Shown here piece by piece: positions 25,888-33,975 of a DNA stretch of 59,982 nt. Below the pieces are notes generated by a model. The model did not search any database and had not been told where the DNA came from. It saw nothing but the letters and a program-made list of their open reading frames with translations. The DNA is from Caldifarciminota bacterium UBA1063 (GTDB lineage: Bacteria > Hydrothermota > Hydrothermia > UBA1063). The DNA lies in the NCBI GenBank assembly GCA_002316275.1, contig DCDE01000014.1, positions 1-59,982 of the forward strand, given 5' to 3'. Position 1 is the stretch's first letter. The number at the start of each line of letters is the position of its first letter. The translations under genes were made by a program, and so were the position numbers.

Positions 25888-25964
25888 CGGGGCGTAGCGC
25901 AGCTTGGTAGCGCGCCTGGTTCGGGACCAGGAAGTCGGAGGTTCAAGTCCTCTCGCCCCGACCA
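25888..25964 (+). tRNA. tRNA-Pro (CGG), CCA encoded
   Basis: Cloverleaf: acceptor CGGGGCG/CGCCCCG, D stem GCGC/GCGC, anticodon stem CCTGG/CCAGG with loop TTCGGGA (anticodon CGG), T stem closing with one G-U pair. Discriminator A and CCA (25962-25964) are encoded, unlike the other three tRNAs here. Confidence 0.95.
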
Positions 25965-25984
25965 AGCTAAATATTTTGAATATT

Positions 25985-26040
25985 GCGGGCTTTGTCCGCC
26001 GCAGGCGGTGAGCCGCTGGGGCGGGTTTCTGCCCCTCAGG
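25985..26040. repeat. GC-rich double-palindrome element
   Basis: Two adjacent hairpins, CCGCC-GCA-GGCGG (25996-26008) and GGGGC-loop-GCCCC (26018-26035), stand out in an AT-rich spacer after tRNA-Pro. The second is followed at a distance by ATTTTT and might terminate transcription. The style resembles dispersed palindromic repeats of other genomes; no second copy is seen in this window. Confidence 0.4.
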
Positions 26041-26140
26041 GTAGTAATTTTTGGTTACAAAGGGTTCGGGCTTCGTTCAGTAATTGCGATAATTAAATTC
26101 GTGAATATTGAGAAAATTACTTCGAAAAAGTGGGAAAATG

Positions 26141-27109
26141 TTATTCCTCTGTTTCAGATTCTTCAGCCGGCTCCAGGGGTGTGAATTCCTCCTCAAAAAG
26201 TGTAATTGCAGAGTACTCGAAGTTGACGATAGTCTTAACGTCAGGATCAACATATAGGTTTATCTTCCCAACCTGACTCATATAATCGTAGTTTCTGAGA
26301 ATTATTGTATGATTAACAGGGTCAACATAAGCCTGCCTCTCTCCGAAGCCGTCAAAACCACCCAGAATCAAGTCTATCCCGGGCACATCACGGGCGATGA
26401 ATCGCTCCCTATAGTTTCCGATGCTTGAAAGCATAATGATAATATCACATCCTGCTGATTTTAACTCATCCACAATCTTCTTTGCTGATTCGTATTCCCT
26501 ATGAATTTTGAAGGGGTTTGGAGATGGTTGATATGTTATGTCTTGATAAATAAAAAATGGTGCATTTTCGCTTATCATTCCGAAAATTCCAATCTTAATT
26601 CCACTGTAGTCAATGATTTCATACCGTGAAATGAGGGGCGCATAAATTTCCTGATTTTCGAGAAAATCGATATTGGATGAGATAAACTTTGCAGTGAATT
26701 TTGATAAATAGTTTGCGAGGGGCATTGGATTCGGTAATAAGTCTAATGCTCTTTGCTTTACTGGAAAGAGGGTCAATTCTTTTACACCGAGATTGAGGAA
26801 ATCGTAGCCAAGGGAATTCATATAATAAGCTATGGAGTCGGGCTGCAGATTGTCGCCAGTTACGTAACCACCTGTGAAATTGCCTGCATCCATAAGGAGC
26901 AACAGATGATTGTTCTTTTTGGCATTTTCTCGTTCAGATCTTACAAGCTCGGCAAGGCTTCCGTAACCGCCGAGGGTGGGTGGAAAATCGGGATTTATCC
27001 AGGTTGCTTTTGACTGGCCAAAATTCCCATAGATATTAGATGTATGGATAATTTCAATCTTCAGGGGCTCTTTTGCGAGGAATACGAAAAATATTAGAAG
27101 AGCTTTCAT
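26141..27109 (-). CDS. Exported 5'-nucleotidase-like protein lacking metal ligands
   Basis: The 322-residue protein with a short signal peptide follows the metallophosphoesterase domain of UshA/5'-nucleotidases in order and spacing. Each metal-binding motif is altered: the usual TNDxHG is TSNIYGNF, AGD is AGN (DAGNFTGG), GNHE is GVKE (NLGVKELTLF), the following His is Ser (LSSIGNY) and GHxH is GGFDGFG. It is therefore likely a pseudoenzyme, perhaps binding a ligand. The C-terminal nucleotidase domain is absent and an acidic tail is present. It lies 6 bases after the PLD gene. Confidence 0.72.
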   Translation of the reverse strand: MKALLIFFVFLAKEPLKIEIIHTSNIYGNFGQSKATWINPDFPPTLGGYGSLAELVRSERENAKKNNHLLLLMDAGNFTGGYVTGDNLQPDSIAYYMNSLGYDFLNLGVKELTLFPVKQRALDLLPNPMPLANYLSKFTAKFISSNIDFLENQEIYAPLISRYEIIDYSGIKIGIFGMISENAPFFIYQDITYQPSPNPFKIHREYESAKKIVDELKSAGCDIIIMLSSIGNYRERFIARDVPGIDLILGGFDGFGERQAYVDPVNHTIILRNYDYMSQVGKINLYVDPDVKTIVNFEYSAITLFEEEFTPLEPAEESETEE

Positions 27110-27115
27110 ATAGGA

Positions 27116-27676
27116 TTACTCCAGGAACCATTCGGGCATTTTCTCAGTGGATAATTCCTTCACCTTCTCAAAGTATTTTATGAAGTAGTCTGCAACTTCC
27201 TCAGAATGGATTAATACTGACGCTTCGTTGTTTCTCTCCAGTGCATAATAACTCCAGTTTGTTGAACCGACGATGGATAGTTTTCCATCTACGATAATCA
27301 TTTTATCGTGGGATGTAACATCGGGAGGATCAAAATACACCTTCACACCACACTTTTTTAAGGTGTCTGCAAACTGTTTGTTGTCCAGAGTATTGCTTCT
27401 ATTCCAGTTTGAGGCGTCTAAAATGATTTCCACATTTACCCCTCTTTGAGCGGCATCGATAAGGTCCTGCAGTATCAGTGAATTTGCATCATTTTTATAC
27501 TGTGGGTAGTATCTTGCACTGAACATAAAGATCTTTATGGATTTTTGTGCGTTATTAAGGGCTTGATGGAGGGCTGGTATGTATTCTCGATTCGGGATGG
27601 GAGTGACATCGGCAGGATAAGCAAAGAGTAAATTTGCAGAAAGTAAGATTCCAAAACATATTAAAAATTTCTTCAT
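27116..27676 (-). CDS. Secreted phospholipase D-like nuclease/phosphodiesterase
   Basis: The 186-residue protein has a signal peptide (FLICFGILLSANLLFA) and one PLD domain with a complete HKD motif, SHDKMIIVDG followed by SIVGSTNWS. Single-HKD proteins of this size (Nuc-like) dimerise to form one active site and cleave nucleic acid or phosphodiesters. Export suggests a periplasmic or extracellular substrate. It has a GGAGG site and its own promoter at the 3' edge of lipA. Confidence 0.88.
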   Translation of the reverse strand: MKKFLICFGILLSANLLFAYPADVTPIPNREYIPALHQALNNAQKSIKIFMFSARYYPQYKNDANSLILQDLIDAAQRGVNVEIILDASNWNRSNTLDNKQFADTLKKCGVKVYFDPPDVTSHDKMIIVDGKLSIVGSTNWSYYALERNNEASVLIHSEEVADYFIKYFEKVKELSTEKMPEWFLE

Positions 27677-27694
27677 TGTTCCTCCTAAATTAAA

Positions 27695-27723
27695 ATTTTA
27701 AACTTTAGTCTTAATACTATCAA
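27695..27723 (-). promoter_or_regulatory. Internal promoter for the PLD gene overlapping the lipA stop
   Basis: On the minus strand TTGATA (27718-27723) and TAAAAT (27695-27700) are spaced 17 bp. The -35 box includes the TGA stop of lipA. A GGAGG site lies before ATG 27676. Confidence 0.5.
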
Positions 27724-28598
27724 CTACTGCCACTTCGCCTTGTAGCCTTTACGTAAAATTCACCAGCTCTGTAAGAGCTTCGTACGAGGGGTGCTGAGGC
27801 TACGTAATCAAAGCCCATTGATAGCCCTATTAATTCGAGTTCATTGAACTCTTCAGGTGTGTAGTATTTTTTCACTTCCGTATGTTTAGTTGAAGGCTGG
27901 AGATACTGGCCAATGGTCAAAAAATTCACCCCAACATCCTTTATCTCTTTCATTGTTTCTATGACCTCATCCCAGGTCTCCCCTAATCCAACCATAAATC
28001 CCGATTTAGATAAAATATCAGGTTTGAGCTCTTTCACAATGCTTATAGTTTTGATTGATATGTCAAAGGATGCGCGGTGATCGCGGATTTCTGGGGTGAG
28101 TCTTCTCACCACTTCAACATTGTGTGCGAAAACGTCGATACCGGAGTCTACTATTTTTTTTATATTATCTGCGCTGCCTCTGAGGTCAGGGACCAACACC
28201 TCCACAAGTATTTTGGGTATTCTTTCCTTTAAGAGTCTTACAGTTTGGGCGTAAATATCAGCCCCGTGGTCTTCGAGGTCGTCTCTCGTTACTGAAGTGA
28301 TAACCACATAATCAAGTCCCATTTCTGCTGCAGCCTTACATACTCTCTCGGCTTCATCGATGTCAATTATACCGCCGGGGTTCCCCGTTCTTGTGGCGCA
28401 GAACTTACAATGTCGTGTACATACATCCCCAAGGATCAAAAACGTTGCAGTTCCTTGATTCCAGCATTCTCCGAGGTTTGGACACTTTGCTTCTACACAA
28501 ACGGTGTTGAGCTTTAGCCCTTTTAGTGTCTTGACAACTCGTGTAAATTGATCTCCCGCATATATCTCACTTCTGATCCATCTGGGTTTTCTCTCCAT
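27720..28598 (-). CDS. lipA: Lipoyl synthase
   Basis: A radical SAM enzyme that inserts two sulfurs into octanoyl groups on lipoyl domains of 2-oxoacid dehydrogenases or the glycine cleavage H protein. The auxiliary-cluster motif CVEAKCPNLGECW (CX4CX5C) and the radical SAM motif CTRHCKFC are both present. The RSS-type C-terminal element appears as VRSSYRAGE. Its 292-residue length is normal. It is divergent from miaB, with a 130-base spacer. Confidence 0.96.
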   Translation of the reverse strand: MERKPRWIRSEIYAGDQFTRVVKTLKGLKLNTVCVEAKCPNLGECWNQGTATFLILGDVCTRHCKFCATRTGNPGGIIDIDEAERVCKAAAEMGLDYVVITSVTRDDLEDHGADIYAQTVRLLKERIPKILVEVLVPDLRGSADNIKKIVDSGIDVFAHNVEVVRRLTPEIRDHRASFDISIKTISIVKELKPDILSKSGFMVGLGETWDEVIETMKEIKDVGVNFLTIGQYLQPSTKHTEVKKYYTPEEFNELELIGLSMGFDYVASAPLVRSSYRAGEFYVKATRRSGSS

Positions 28599-28728
28599 CG
28601 AAATTAATTCTACATTAGTTTACCTGAAAATTCCAGTAGTCCGGTATAAGAAGCCCTTAGCGTTCTCATCATAATCCTGTTATGCATACTTTTCGTATTA
28701 CATATCCGTTGATTTAAAATTAAAAATT

Positions 28729-30042
28729 ATGAGCTTTTACATTATTACTTTTGGATGCCAGATGAATGAGTACGATTCCCGAATTATTGAAAATCTTATG
28801 ATAAAAGAGGGATTTACACCATCTAAAGATGCAAATAATGCTGATATTGTAATAGTAAACACTTGCTCGGTTAGAGGCAAACCAGAGTCCAAGGGGATTG
28901 AAACTGCTCGGAGTTTCAAAAGGAAGGGTAAATACGTTGTTTTGACAGGATGTACCGCCCAGCAAAGGAGTGAGGAGTTGTTGGAAGTTGCAGACCTCGT
29001 TGTGGGAACGAGGGAATTTCAAGTGATTCCTAATGCTTTAAAGAAGAAACTCGATCGCAGAATGTATCTTGATCTTAAAGGGACGTGTGATTTCTATTTT
29101 TCTGGCAGGAGAACCAACAAAGTACTCGAGTATGTGGCAATACAAGAGGGTTGTGATAATTTTTGTTCTTATTGTGTAGTACCTTATACGAGGGGCAGAG
29201 AGGTTTCAAGACTACCCGAAGAGATTATTAAAGAGCTTAAGTACCTTGAAGATTCTGGAGTAAAAGAAGTCACGCTCCTCGGGCAAAATGTCAATTCTTA
29301 CTACTATAAAGGTGCTGATTTTGCAGATTTGTTAAAGATGGTGGATGAGGAGGTCAAAATACCAAGGATCTATTTTACCACCTCCCATCCCAGGGATATC
29401 AGTTTAAAGGTGATCCGGACTATTAAAGATGCAAGGTATTTAAAACCATGGTTTCACTTGCCCCTTCAGGCTGGATCTGATAAAGTTTTGAAGGAAATGA
29501 ATCGAGGATATACTAAGGATGAATATCTTGAAATAGCGTTACGTATAAGGGCAGAGGTTCCGGAAGCTACGATTTCGACAGATATTATGGTAGGGTTCCC
29601 TGGAGAGGGAGACGAGGATTTTGCCGAAACTCTGGATGTGGTGAAAAAAGTTCAGTTCGATAACGCTTATATGTTTATGTATTCCATCCGCAAACCGTCA
29701 CCGATATACTTTAAGAACAAAGATATATCTATAGATGACGTAAAGGTGGGAGTGAGGCTCAGGACGTTGATAAGTGAAGTTAATAAGGGTATTTATCAGA
29801 GGCGTAAACTGATGCTGGGAAAGGAATATGAAATCTTGATTTACGGACCTGCGCGGAAAAGTCCAAAATATTCAAAAGGAAAAACAGAAAATAACATTAC
29901 AGTGGTCGTTCCAGGTGCTTTTAGTGAAGGCGAATTTGTAAAAGTGAAGGTGGAGAAGATCATTGGCTTGACACCCATCGGATATCCTCTGAATGTCCTT
30001 GCATCTCTAACTAATGATTTTCCTTTGAATCGTGGAGGATAA
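28729..30042 (+). CDS. miaB: tRNA-2-methylthio-N6-dimethylallyladenosine synthase
   Basis: This methylthiotransferase adds a methylthio group to i6A37 of tRNAs reading UNN codons. The N-terminal domain has C in FGCQMNEYDS, NTCSVRG and LTGCTAQ (auxiliary cluster cysteines). The radical SAM motif is CDNFCSYC in EGCDNFCSYCVVPYTRGRE. A C-terminal TRAM-like domain (KGKTENNITVVVPG) follows. At 437 residues it is typical of MiaB; MtaB or RimO are less likely from the N-terminal motif. No Shine-Dalgarno is visible, and a TAAAAT lies 8 bases before the ATG. It overlaps the convergent gene by 32 bases. Confidence 0.94.
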   Translation: MSFYIITFGCQMNEYDSRIIENLMIKEGFTPSKDANNADIVIVNTCSVRGKPESKGIETARSFKRKGKYVVLTGCTAQQRSEELLEVADLVVGTREFQVIPNALKKKLDRRMYLDLKGTCDFYFSGRRTNKVLEYVAIQEGCDNFCSYCVVPYTRGREVSRLPEEIIKELKYLEDSGVKEVTLLGQNVNSYYYKGADFADLLKMVDEEVKIPRIYFTTSHPRDISLKVIRTIKDARYLKPWFHLPLQAGSDKVLKEMNRGYTKDEYLEIALRIRAEVPEATISTDIMVGFPGEGDEDFAETLDVVKKVQFDNAYMFMYSIRKPSPIYFKNKDISIDDVKVGVRLRTLISEVNKGIYQRRKLMLGKEYEILIYGPARKSPKYSKGKTENNITVVVPGAFSEGEFVKVKVEKIIGLTPIGYPLNVLASLTNDFPLNRGG

Positions 30043-30547
30043 TCGTACCTCTGTTAGGGAACAAATCTCCCCAGTTTCCTTCCTCGTTGATGAACAGTTG
30101 GAGGTGGATGCTCCTTCCTTTTATACCTCCAACCTTTCCGTAGATTTTTGTTCTTGTTGGTGTAGTCAGGATTCTACCGCAAGGTATGTAGGAGAGGGGA
30201 GTCATTGATCCGTCAGATTGGAGTGAGTAAAGCGTAGAGTGTGCAGGATTAAATTTGTCGAATAGGAGTAATAAATCTGCACCGGAAAGGGGGAACTCAT
30301 CTTCCGAAATGTATCCAGTATTGCTCCACCCTGTGCTTGTATCTCCGTCGGCATCAATGAACATATAAATTGGACCAGAATAGTTTTGATAGAGCCTTTC
30401 CACATGGATTTGGAAGGAAAAAGTGTCCCTCAAGAGAGTCACCCGTCCGCCTAAGAAGTCCGCATAGCGAGTAGGTACTTCGTTAATACTGTCCATAGTG
30501 AAGATACTATTTGCTGTTAGAAACAGAGTAATGAAAAATTTAACCAT
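30011..30547 (-). CDS. Small secreted protein with calcium-binding-like loop, unknown function
   Basis: A 178-residue protein with signal-like start (FFITLFLTANSIFT). The beta-rich body contains MFIDADGDTSTGW, a DxDxD-like acidic loop as in calcium-binding carbohydrate or dockerin-type modules. I do not recognise the family. The ATG has a strong AAGGAGG, but that site lies inside a short perfect hairpin (30553-30569). Its 3' end overlaps miaB by 32 bases. Confidence 0.65.
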   Translation of the reverse strand: MVKFFITLFLTANSIFTMDSINEVPTRYADFLGGRVTLLRDTFSFQIHVERLYQNYSGPIYMFIDADGDTSTGWSNTGYISEDEFPLSGADLLLLFDKFNPAHSTLYSLQSDGSMTPLSYIPCGRILTTPTRTKIYGKVGGIKGRSIHLQLFINEEGNWGDLFPNRGTIILHDSKENH

Positions 30548-30552
30548 GGCAA

Positions 30553-30569
30553 AACCTCCTTAGGAGGTT
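30553..30569 (-). promoter_or_regulatory. Hairpin that pairs the ribosome-binding site
   Basis: AACCTCC and GGAGGTT form a perfect 7-bp stem with a 3-base loop immediately before ATG 30547. The GGAGG of the minus-strand Shine-Dalgarno is one arm, so folding would hide it and reduce initiation. Confidence 0.5.
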
Positions 30570-30717
30570 CTTATTGCGAATATTGTGCCAAATTAGGATG
30601 CCTTAAAAATAGGGAGATTCAAAGTGTGAAATGGAAACTTTATTTTTCGTATTTTTGATATGCGACTTACTTCCTGTGCTTCAAGTACTTACGGTGTGTA
30701 TAAAAGTTCTTTTTTCT

Positions 30718-31971
30718 TCAGTTATTTTCACGCTTCCTAACCCACAGGGTAAGGCCATCTACTTTTATAACCTCGATCTCTTCGCCCTTTGAAATAGGTT
30801 CTTCGCTCCTTGCATTCCACAACTCTCCGTGCACCAGGCAAGTGCCACCTTTTGTATCAATATTTGTTTTTGCAATACCCTTTTCGCCAAGCATGCCTTC
30901 TATTCCGGTTTCTGGTTTTAAGAAAAGGGTACTCACTCCTTTTGTAACAATCCAGAGGAAGAAAGCAGCGGTTAGGGCTGTACAGATTATTATTATTGGG
31001 AGTGATACTCTGAACACGGTTCCTCCTTCAAATAGCATTAAAGATCCAAGAATAAATGATACGATACCTCCTATTGCCAGTACCCCTGCTGATTCTACGA
31101 ATACCTCCAGGACAAAGAGAGCTAAGGAGAGAATCAAAAGAGCCACGCCCGCATAGTTTACTGGTAGCGTCTGAAGGGAGTAAAATGCGAGGATCAGTGA
31201 TATGGCACCTATTACGCCGGGAAAGATTGCGCCCGGGTTGGATAGTTCAAAAAATAGCCCGTAAAACCCGAGAATCAACAGTATGTAAGCGATATTGGGA
31301 TTGCTCAGGACCGAAAGCAATTTTTCCCGAAAGCCCATGTTAACTTCTTGTATTTGATACGGTTTTGCGAGAGTTATTGTGTACGGGGTTTTATTGACAT
31401 TTACTCTTGTACCATTTATTTTATCCAGTAAATCTATTTCATTTTCTGCAATGTACTCGACTACCTTTTCGCGCAAAGCTTCTTCCGATGAGGATGATCG
31501 TGCATCGTAAACAGCCTCTTCTGCCCATTTTTTGTTTCTTCCATAGAGCTCTGCCAAAGATTTGAGGTATGCTGCTGCATCATTGGCAACCTTTTTTATC
31601 ATTATACTGTCCATCTGCTGCCCAATGGCAACGGGATGGCAGGCTCCTATGCTGGTGCCTGGAGCCATTGCTATGATGTGAGACGCCATGGCGATGAAAG
31701 CACCTGCAGAAGCGGCGCGCGCTCCCTCTGGGTAAACATAGGTAACTACAGGAATTTGAGAGGCAAGGATGGACTTGTTTATAGTACGCATAGACTCATC
31801 TAAACCTCCAGGTGTATCAATGATAAGTAGAATAAGTTTACCACCACTGCTGTTAGCCTTTTCAATGCCTTTAGTTACATATTCTGCTATAGGTGGTGTA
31901 ATTGGTGAATCTATGGAAATCTTGTAAATCTCTGCGGTAGTAAGCAAAATACTTAAAATTAGTGCCTTCAT
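30718..31971 (-). CDS. NfeD-family membrane-bound ClpP-class serine protease
   Basis: The 417-residue protein has an N-terminal signal, a ClpP/SppA-like protease domain (15-210) and about four to five membrane spans in the middle (220-340). A C-terminal OB-fold NfeD domain follows, with GEKGIAKTNID and VHGELWNARSEEPI. Likely catalytic residues are S88 in ARAASAGAF and K137 in AAYLKSLAE, the Ser-Lys dyad of stomatin-specific proteases. These proteases act with SPFH/stomatin partners in membrane quality control; no stomatin gene is adjacent. The start shares one base with the slt stop (TAATG). Confidence 0.92.
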   Translation of the reverse strand: MKALILSILLTTAEIYKISIDSPITPPIAEYVTKGIEKANSSGGKLILLIIDTPGGLDESMRTINKSILASQIPVVTYVYPEGARAASAGAFIAMASHIIAMAPGTSIGACHPVAIGQQMDSIMIKKVANDAAAYLKSLAELYGRNKKWAEEAVYDARSSSSEEALREKVVEYIAENEIDLLDKINGTRVNVNKTPYTITLAKPYQIQEVNMGFREKLLSVLSNPNIAYILLILGFYGLFFELSNPGAIFPGVIGAISLILAFYSLQTLPVNYAGVALLILSLALFVLEVFVESAGVLAIGGIVSFILGSLMLFEGGTVFRVSLPIIIICTALTAAFFLWIVTKGVSTLFLKPETGIEGMLGEKGIAKTNIDTKGGTCLVHGELWNARSEEPISKGEEIEVIKVDGLTLWVRKRENN

Positions 31972-33896
31972 TATGCCTTCTCCTTTAAAAGATACTGATA
32001 AATGATTATACTCCTCATAATCCGCTGTACATACTCCCTTGTCTCTTTAAAGGGAATAAGCTCCATGAACAAGAGGGGATCTCCGACTATATAAGTAGAA
32101 ACCCATTCCTTTATCCTCGACTCACCCGCATTGTACGAGCAAAGTGCGTGAATTAAGTTCGGGTAATTCCCTAAAAGTGAGGAAAAGTACTTGATACCTA
32201 TCGTCAGGTTTAAATCCGGGATTCTCAGAGAATCTGGCGTTATTTCTTTCATAATTTTTTTTGCCGTTGATGGCATCAGTTGCATAAGCCCCACGGCTCC
32301 AGCGGGACTTATCGCATGGGGGTCAAATCTGCTTTCCTCCCTAATAAGTGCGAGGGTAATCTCGGGTTTAACATTGTAGAATTCTGATATAGAGATTGCT
32401 ATGTCTGCGTAGTTTAGAGGGAACAAGTATTCGAGGAGAAAAAGAGGTATGCCGTTACTACTTGTGGAATTGAGGTATCTTATTGCGAGGGTAATTTTCA
32501 CGTTGTCGTATCCCAACCTGTCAGCAATGTCTATAGCTTTAAGTAATGCATCGCCATTCTGGGGTGCAGAGTTCAATGCTTCGTTTGCATCTCCCCACAA
32601 AAGGAAGTATTTGAAGCGATTAAGGTTTTCAGTGTATGTGCTATCCCATTTCTCCATTTTTTCTTCTTTTGTGACTATGATCCCGTTGTTTAGAAGTGCA
32701 AAATAATCAAGGTTTATGTTTACACCATGTTCATCGTCAAGGTTTTTCCCTGAATGGGTCAGGAAGTAGGTTGCACGTTCTTTTATTTTTGTATTTCCAC
32801 CGTGCATTGCATTCATCAAATAGTTGACAGCGTTCGTCGTGTCGTTCTTGGTCAGGAAGTAGAGTCCAACTGCGTAGTTCAGTTCCTGTGATTCAATTCT
32901 CGTATTCTTAATATAATCATTTGCTAAAAGAGAGTCCTCCTTTATTAGTATATCTAATACCTCCCTTGCAGCGATTTCGTTTCCATTGTTTGCAGATATG
33001 GTAAGATATTCTAAGGCTTTATATAAATCTCCCGTCATTCGGTAAGAGTATCCTACAAAGAGGAGCAGTTGTCTTTTTTCATGATTCTTTAAGATGTTCC
33101 TGTAAGACTCATATAAACCTAAAGTTTTTTTGTAATTTTTTGTCCTATAAGCACTTACAATTTGGGCGAAAGGGTATCTATTTGTTTTAATCTTACTAAA
33201 GATGCCGTCGGCCTGGCTGTACATATTGTTGGAATAGTATACATAGGCTTTTAGTGTATCGTTTAAGAGATTAATAACTTTGAGAGAATATGAAGACTTA
33301 GGGCTTGACGACGCCAGCTCTTCTGCGGTTTTTCTCGCATTGGAGCTATCTCCTGAAAGCAAGTACTTAAATGTAGTAAGCAAAAGTTTTGCGTCCTTTG
33401 GAAGGTCCTCCTCTGAAAGTATGGTATCAACAACATCTCTATTACGGGTCTCCCAGACCTTATCGGAGATCTTTCTTAAAGCTGATCTCCTATAGCGCTT
33501 TTCTTCGATCCTTTTCATAGATTTTATAGCACTATTGAAATCTGAAACACCTAAATATTTTTCTACGAGTTTTAAAGTAAAATAATCTTCAAGTCCTCGA
33601 ACCGAATCGGAGAGTAACTCAAGGTTTCTTATAGTTACGGAATTGTATGCGTTTAAATCAAAAATTGCTGAAGTGGCTGCTATTCTAATTTCATGACTTG
33701 TATTTTGGTCGGAGAAGTTGATAAATCCTGGAACCTTTTCACTTTCAAGCATTATTTTCATCGATAAGATAATTAGGATGGAGTCTTCAGTATCTCTTGC
33801 TGCTTCTTTCAAAGTTAACACTTTCCAGAAGTTCCTTGATCTAAAATTCTCTTTTATTGGACTTACTATAAAAAGCGTGAGTAAAAACTTCCCCAT
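31971..33896 (-). CDS. Soluble lytic transglycosylase (Slt-like) with helical repeat domain
   Basis: The 641-residue exported protein has a long superhelical TPR-like N-terminal part and a C-terminal SLT goose-lysozyme-type domain from about 510. The catalytic glutamate is in LIREESRFDPHAISPAG, with GLMQLMPSTA and CSYNAGESRIKEW confirming the family. It cleaves peptidoglycan glycan strands to 1,6-anhydro ends in the periplasm. Length and plan match E. coli Slt70. It is co-transcribed with the nfeD gene. Confidence 0.92.
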   Translation of the reverse strand: MGKFLLTLFIVSPIKENFRSRNFWKVLTLKEAARDTEDSILIILSMKIMLESEKVPGFINFSDQNTSHEIRIAATSAIFDLNAYNSVTIRNLELLSDSVRGLEDYFTLKLVEKYLGVSDFNSAIKSMKRIEEKRYRRSALRKISDKVWETRNRDVVDTILSEEDLPKDAKLLLTTFKYLLSGDSSNARKTAEELASSSPKSSYSLKVINLLNDTLKAYVYYSNNMYSQADGIFSKIKTNRYPFAQIVSAYRTKNYKKTLGLYESYRNILKNHEKRQLLLFVGYSYRMTGDLYKALEYLTISANNGNEIAAREVLDILIKEDSLLANDYIKNTRIESQELNYAVGLYFLTKNDTTNAVNYLMNAMHGGNTKIKERATYFLTHSGKNLDDEHGVNINLDYFALLNNGIIVTKEEKMEKWDSTYTENLNRFKYFLLWGDANEALNSAPQNGDALLKAIDIADRLGYDNVKITLAIRYLNSTSSNGIPLFLLEYLFPLNYADIAISISEFYNVKPEITLALIREESRFDPHAISPAGAVGLMQLMPSTAKKIMKEITPDSLRIPDLNLTIGIKYFSSLLGNYPNLIHALCSYNAGESRIKEWVSTYIVGDPLLFMELIPFKETREYVQRIMRSIIIYQYLLKEKA

Positions 33897-33920
33897 TTTC
33901 TCAATTTTAAAGGGTTTACT

Positions 33921-33949
33921 TTGATTTTACAATAAATTTACGGTAAAAT
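33921..33949 (+). promoter_or_regulatory. Promoter of leuS
   Basis: TTGATT (33921-33926), a 17-bp spacer and TAAAAT (33944-33949) precede a GAGGGG site and the GTG at 33976. Confidence 0.55.
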
Positions 33950-33975
33950 TAAATACTCGTTGAGGGGAACTGATA

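Noticed and set aside
25663..25965. Reverse 100-residue open frame beginning VGARGLEPPTSW
   Set aside because: Its start is the tRNA-Pro gene read backwards, a well-known spurious translation, and the rest lies antisense to the diguanylate cyclase.
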